Assembly: GCF_007858185.1 (NCBI RefSeq)
Contig: NZ_VFES01000002.1
Span: 248,001-312,000 of the forward strand
DNA from: Pseudomonas grimontii
GTDB lineage: Bacteria; Pseudomonadota; Gammaproteobacteria; Pseudomonadales; Pseudomonadaceae
Direction of reading: 5' to 3'
Length of the DNA: 64,000 bases
A program made the translations under genes and the position numbers. Below the pieces are notes generated by a model, which saw nothing but the letters and a program-made list of their open reading frames with translations, was not told the DNA's origin and made no database searches. Each line of letters starts with the position of its first letter. Positions within the stretch are counted from its first letter, which is position 1. This document shows positions 61,528 through 64,000 of this stretch, piece after piece.

Positions 61528-64000
61528 TCAGCAGTCCAGTGGGTTGCGTTTTTCCGGGTTGATCCCGAACTTGACGATAGCGTCAGCTACCACCTTAGGT
61601 TCGATCTCACCACGGTCAGCCAAGGCTTCCAGGGCTGCCAACACCACGAAGTGACGGTCGACTTCGAAGAAGTGACGCAGCTTCTTGCGGCTGTCACTGC
61701 GGCCGAAACCGTCGGTGCCCAGGACTTTGAATTCCTTGGACGGGACCCACTGGCGAATTTGTTCAGCAAACAGTTTCATGTAGTCGGTAGAGGCAATGAC
61801 TGGACCTTTACGGCCGGCCAGGCACTCTTCGACATAGCTCTGCGCAGGCTTCTGACCCGGGTGCAGGCGGTTGTTGCGCTCAACGGCCAGGCCGTCACGA
61901 CGCAGCTCGTTGAAGCTGGTAACGCTCCACACGTCGGCGCCGACGTTGAACTCTTCACGCAGGATCTTCGCCGCTTCACGGACTTCACGCAGGATGGTGC
62001 CGGAGCCCATCAGCTGCACGTGGTGCGCCGCTTCCTTGGTGTCTTCTTCGAGCAGGTACATGCCCTTGATGATGCCTTCTTCCACGCCGGCCGGCATGGC
62101 TGGCTGCTGGTAGGACTCGTTCATCACGGTGATGTAGTAGAAAACGTCCTGCTGCTCTTCGGTCATCTTCCGCATGCCGTCCTGGATGATCACCGCCAGC
62201 TCATAGCCGTAGGTTGGATCAAAGGTGCGGCAGTTCGGGATGGTGGCAGCCAGGATGTGGCTGTGACCGTCTTCGTGTTGCAGGCCTTCGCCGTTCAGTG
62301 TGGTACGGCCGGCGGTACCGCCGATCAGGAAACCACGGGTACGGCTGTCGCCTGCTGCCCACGCCAGGTCGCCGATACGCTGGAAACCGAACATCGAGTA
62401 GAAGATGTAGAACGGCAGCATCGGCTGGTTGTGGCTGGAGTACGAAGTACCGGCAGCGATGAAGGAGCTCATGGCGCCCGCTTCGTTGATGCCTTCTTCG
62501 AGGATCTGGCCCTTCTTGTCTTCCTTGTAGAACATCACCTGGTCTTTATCGACTGGCTCGTAGAGCTGGCCGACGGAGGAGTAGATGCCCAACTGACGGA
62601 ACATGCCTTCCATACCGAAGGTACGGGCTTCGTCCGGGATGATCGGGACGATGCGCGAACCGATTTCCTTGTCCTTGACCAGCTGCGCGAGGATCCGCAC
62701 GAAGGCCATGGTGGTGGAGATTTCACGGTCGCCCGAGCCGTCCAGGATCGCCTTGAGGGTATCCAGCGGTGGTGTCGGGATGTTGAAGCTCTTGGCGCGG
62801 CGCTGTGGCACGAAACCGCCGAGTGCGCTACGACGCTCGCTCAGGTAGCGGGCTTCGGCGCTGTTCGGCTCAGGCTTGAAGAACGGCAGGTTCTCCAGGT
62901 CTTCGTCCTTGACCGGGATGTCGAAGCGGTCGCGGAACAGCTTCAGGCTTTCAACATCAACCTTCTTGGTGTTGTGCGCAGTGTTTTTCGCTTCGCCGGC
63001 ACCGGTGCCATAACCCTTGATGGTCTTGGCCAGGATGACGGTGGGTTGTTCTTTGTGGTTGACCGCTTCGTGGTACGCCGCATAGACCTTGTACGGGTCG
63101 TGGCCGCCACGGTTGAGTTTCCAGATCTCGTCGTCGGACAGGTCGGCAACCATCGCCTTGAGTTCAGGCGTGTTGAAGAAGTGTTCACGCACGAACGCGC
63201 CGTCTTTGGCCTTGTAGTTCTGGTACTCGCCGTCGATGACTGCGTCCATGCGACGTTGCAGGATACCGTCGACGTCCTTGGCCAGCAGTGGGTCCCAGAA
63301 ACGGCCCCAGATGACTTTGGTCACGTTCCATTGGGCACCACGGAACACGCCTTCGAGTTCCTGGATGATCTTGCCGTTGCCGCGAACCGGGCCGTCGAGG
63401 CGCTGCAGGTTGCAGTTGATGACGAAGATCAGGTTGTCCAGCTTCTCGCGGCCGGCCAGGGAGATGGCGCCCAGGGATTCCGGCTCGTCGCACTCGCCGT
63501 CGCCCAGGAAGCACCAGACTTTCTGCTTGCCTTCCGGGATGAAGCCACGGGCTTCCAGGTACTTCATGAAGCGTGCCTGGTAGATCGCCTGGATCGGGCC
63601 AAGGCCCATGGATACAGTCGGGAACTGCCAGAAATCAGGCATCAGCCAAGGGTGCGGGTACGACGACAGGCCGTTACCGTCCACTTCCTGGCGGAAGTTG
63701 TTCATGTGTTCTTCGCTGATGCGGCCTTCCATGAACGCACGGGCGTAGACACCTGGCGAGGTGTGGCCCTGGAAGTAGATCAGGTCGCCGCCGTGTTCTT
63801 CGGTCGGGGCCTGGAAGAAGTAGTTGAAGCCGATGTCATACAGGGTTGCGCTGGAAGCGAAGCTGGAGATGTGACCGCCCAGGTCAGAATCTTTCAAGTT
63901 CGTGCGCATTACCATCGCCATGGCGTTCCAACGTACCAGCGAGCGAATGCGGCGTTCCATGAACAGGTCGCCAGGCATGCGTGCTTCGTGGGTAACGGGG
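61528..64000 (-). CDS. aceE: Pyruvate dehydrogenase E1 component (5' end outside window)
   Basis: The frame is open to the window end (the last readable residues before MPGDLFMERRIRS are PVTHEAR), so roughly the first 65-70 residues are missing. About 824 residues are visible: thiamine diphosphate motif GDGECDEPESLGAI through NLQRLDGPVRGNGK, and EEGINEAGAMSSFIAAGTSYS in the pyrimidine domain. Homodimeric E1 decarboxylates pyruvate and acetylates the E2 lipoyl groups. First gene of aceE-aceF. Confidence 0.96.
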   Translation of the reverse strand, partial: PVTHEARMPGDLFMERRIRSLVRWNAMAMVMRTNLKDSDLGGHISSFASSATLYDIGFNYFFQAPTEEHGGDLIYFQGHTSPGVYARAFMEGRISEEHMNNFRQEVDGNGLSSYPHPWLMPDFWQFPTVSMGLGPIQAIYQARFMKYLEARGFIPEGKQKVWCFLGDGECDEPESLGAISLAGREKLDNLIFVINCNLQRLDGPVRGNGKIIQELEGVFRGAQWNVTKVIWGRFWDPLLAKDVDGILQRRMDAVIDGEYQNYKAKDGAFVREHFFNTPELKAMVADLSDDEIWKLNRGGHDPYKVYAAYHEAVNHKEQPTVILAKTIKGYGTGAGEAKNTAHNTKKVDVESLKLFRDRFDIPVKDEDLENLPFFKPEPNSAEARYLSERRSALGGFVPQRRAKSFNIPTPPLDTLKAILDGSGDREISTTMAFVRILAQLVKDKEIGSRIVPIIPDEARTFGMEGMFRQLGIYSSVGQLYEPVDKDQVMFYKEDKKGQILEEGINEAGAMSSFIAAGTSYSSHNQPMLPFYIFYSMFGFQRIGDLAWAAGDSRTRGFLIGGTAGRTTLNGEGLQHEDGHSHILAATIPNCRTFDPTYGYELAVIIQDGMRKMTEEQQDVFYYITVMNESYQQPAMPAGVEEGIIKGMYLLEEDTKEAAHHVQLMGSGTILREVREAAKILREEFNVGADVWSVTSFNELRRDGLAVERNNRLHPGQKPAQSYVEECLAGRKGPVIASTDYMKLFAEQIRQWVPSKEFKVLGTDGFGRSDSRKKLRHFFEVDRHFVVLAALEALADRGEIEPKVVADAIVKFGINPEKRNPLDC

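Overview
The window is chromosomal DNA of a Pseudomonas, most likely of the P. fluorescens group. Three things point there: the GC-rich codon use; three copies of an ~87-bp inverted-repeat element (REPIN type, arms GTGGGAGGGGGCTTGC) known from P. fluorescens; and the order aceE-aceF-dipA-msrA at the right end, which matches P. aeruginosa PA5015-PA5018. No rRNA, tRNA, CRISPR array, prophage or complete insertion sequence was seen. Both end genes are cut by the window: a chitin-binding LPMO on the left and aceE on the right.

Layout. (1) 1-10695: the 3' part of a GbpA-like lytic polysaccharide monooxygenase, a strong terminator, then a compact type II secretion operon gspC-D-E-F-G-H-I-J-K-L-M without gspN or a prepilin peptidase. 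(2) 10762-13541: a YnfM-type MFS transporter divergent from a LysR regulator, whose 3' end runs through a REP-like inverted repeat, then a small lipoprotein. (3) 13568-30349: a 19-gene minus-strand aryl polyene (APE) operon, with nine 4-nt ATGA overlaps. It encodes two ketosynthases, a chain-length factor, ketoreductase, dehydratases (one fused to the acyl ligase), two ACPs, an aromatic amino acid ammonia lyase, acyl- and glycosyltransferases, a thioesterase, a LolA-like protein, an MMPL exporter, a halogenase-like flavoprotein, a methyltransferase and a DUF3261 lipoprotein. Together these should build an aryl-capped polyene on ACPs, tailor the aryl head and move the lipid to the outer membrane.

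(4) 30687-35030: accessory-looking genes: an orphan ParA ATPase, a DUF6124-like small protein behind a long leader with interleaved inverted repeats, trxC, a HigB/HigA toxin-antitoxin pair with two operator-like repeats, and selO. (5) 35079-44710: an MscK/YjeP-type mechanosensitive channel, K+/H+ antiporter NhaP2, a chemoreceptor, a coiled-coil/ZapA-like pair and an acyl-CoA dehydrogenase. (6) 44926-50825: divergent putA and putP, whose 460-bp shared control region carries five GTTGCA hexamers, the recognition sequence of PutA. (7) 51029-53785: a T6SS vgrG plus DUF4123 adaptor with no effector gene after them. (8) 53771-64000: metY, rlmJ, msrA, dipA (degenerate GGDEF, intact EAL) and aceE-aceF.

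Most interesting points: the structured leader of the DUF6124-like gene, where one arm can pair either with an upstream repeat or with the Shine-Dalgarno region; the halogenase-type motifs in the APE flavoprotein; the REP-derived LysR tail; the PutA operator cluster; the effector-less VgrG/adaptor pair; and an intercistronic hairpin that overlaps the selO ribosome-binding site.
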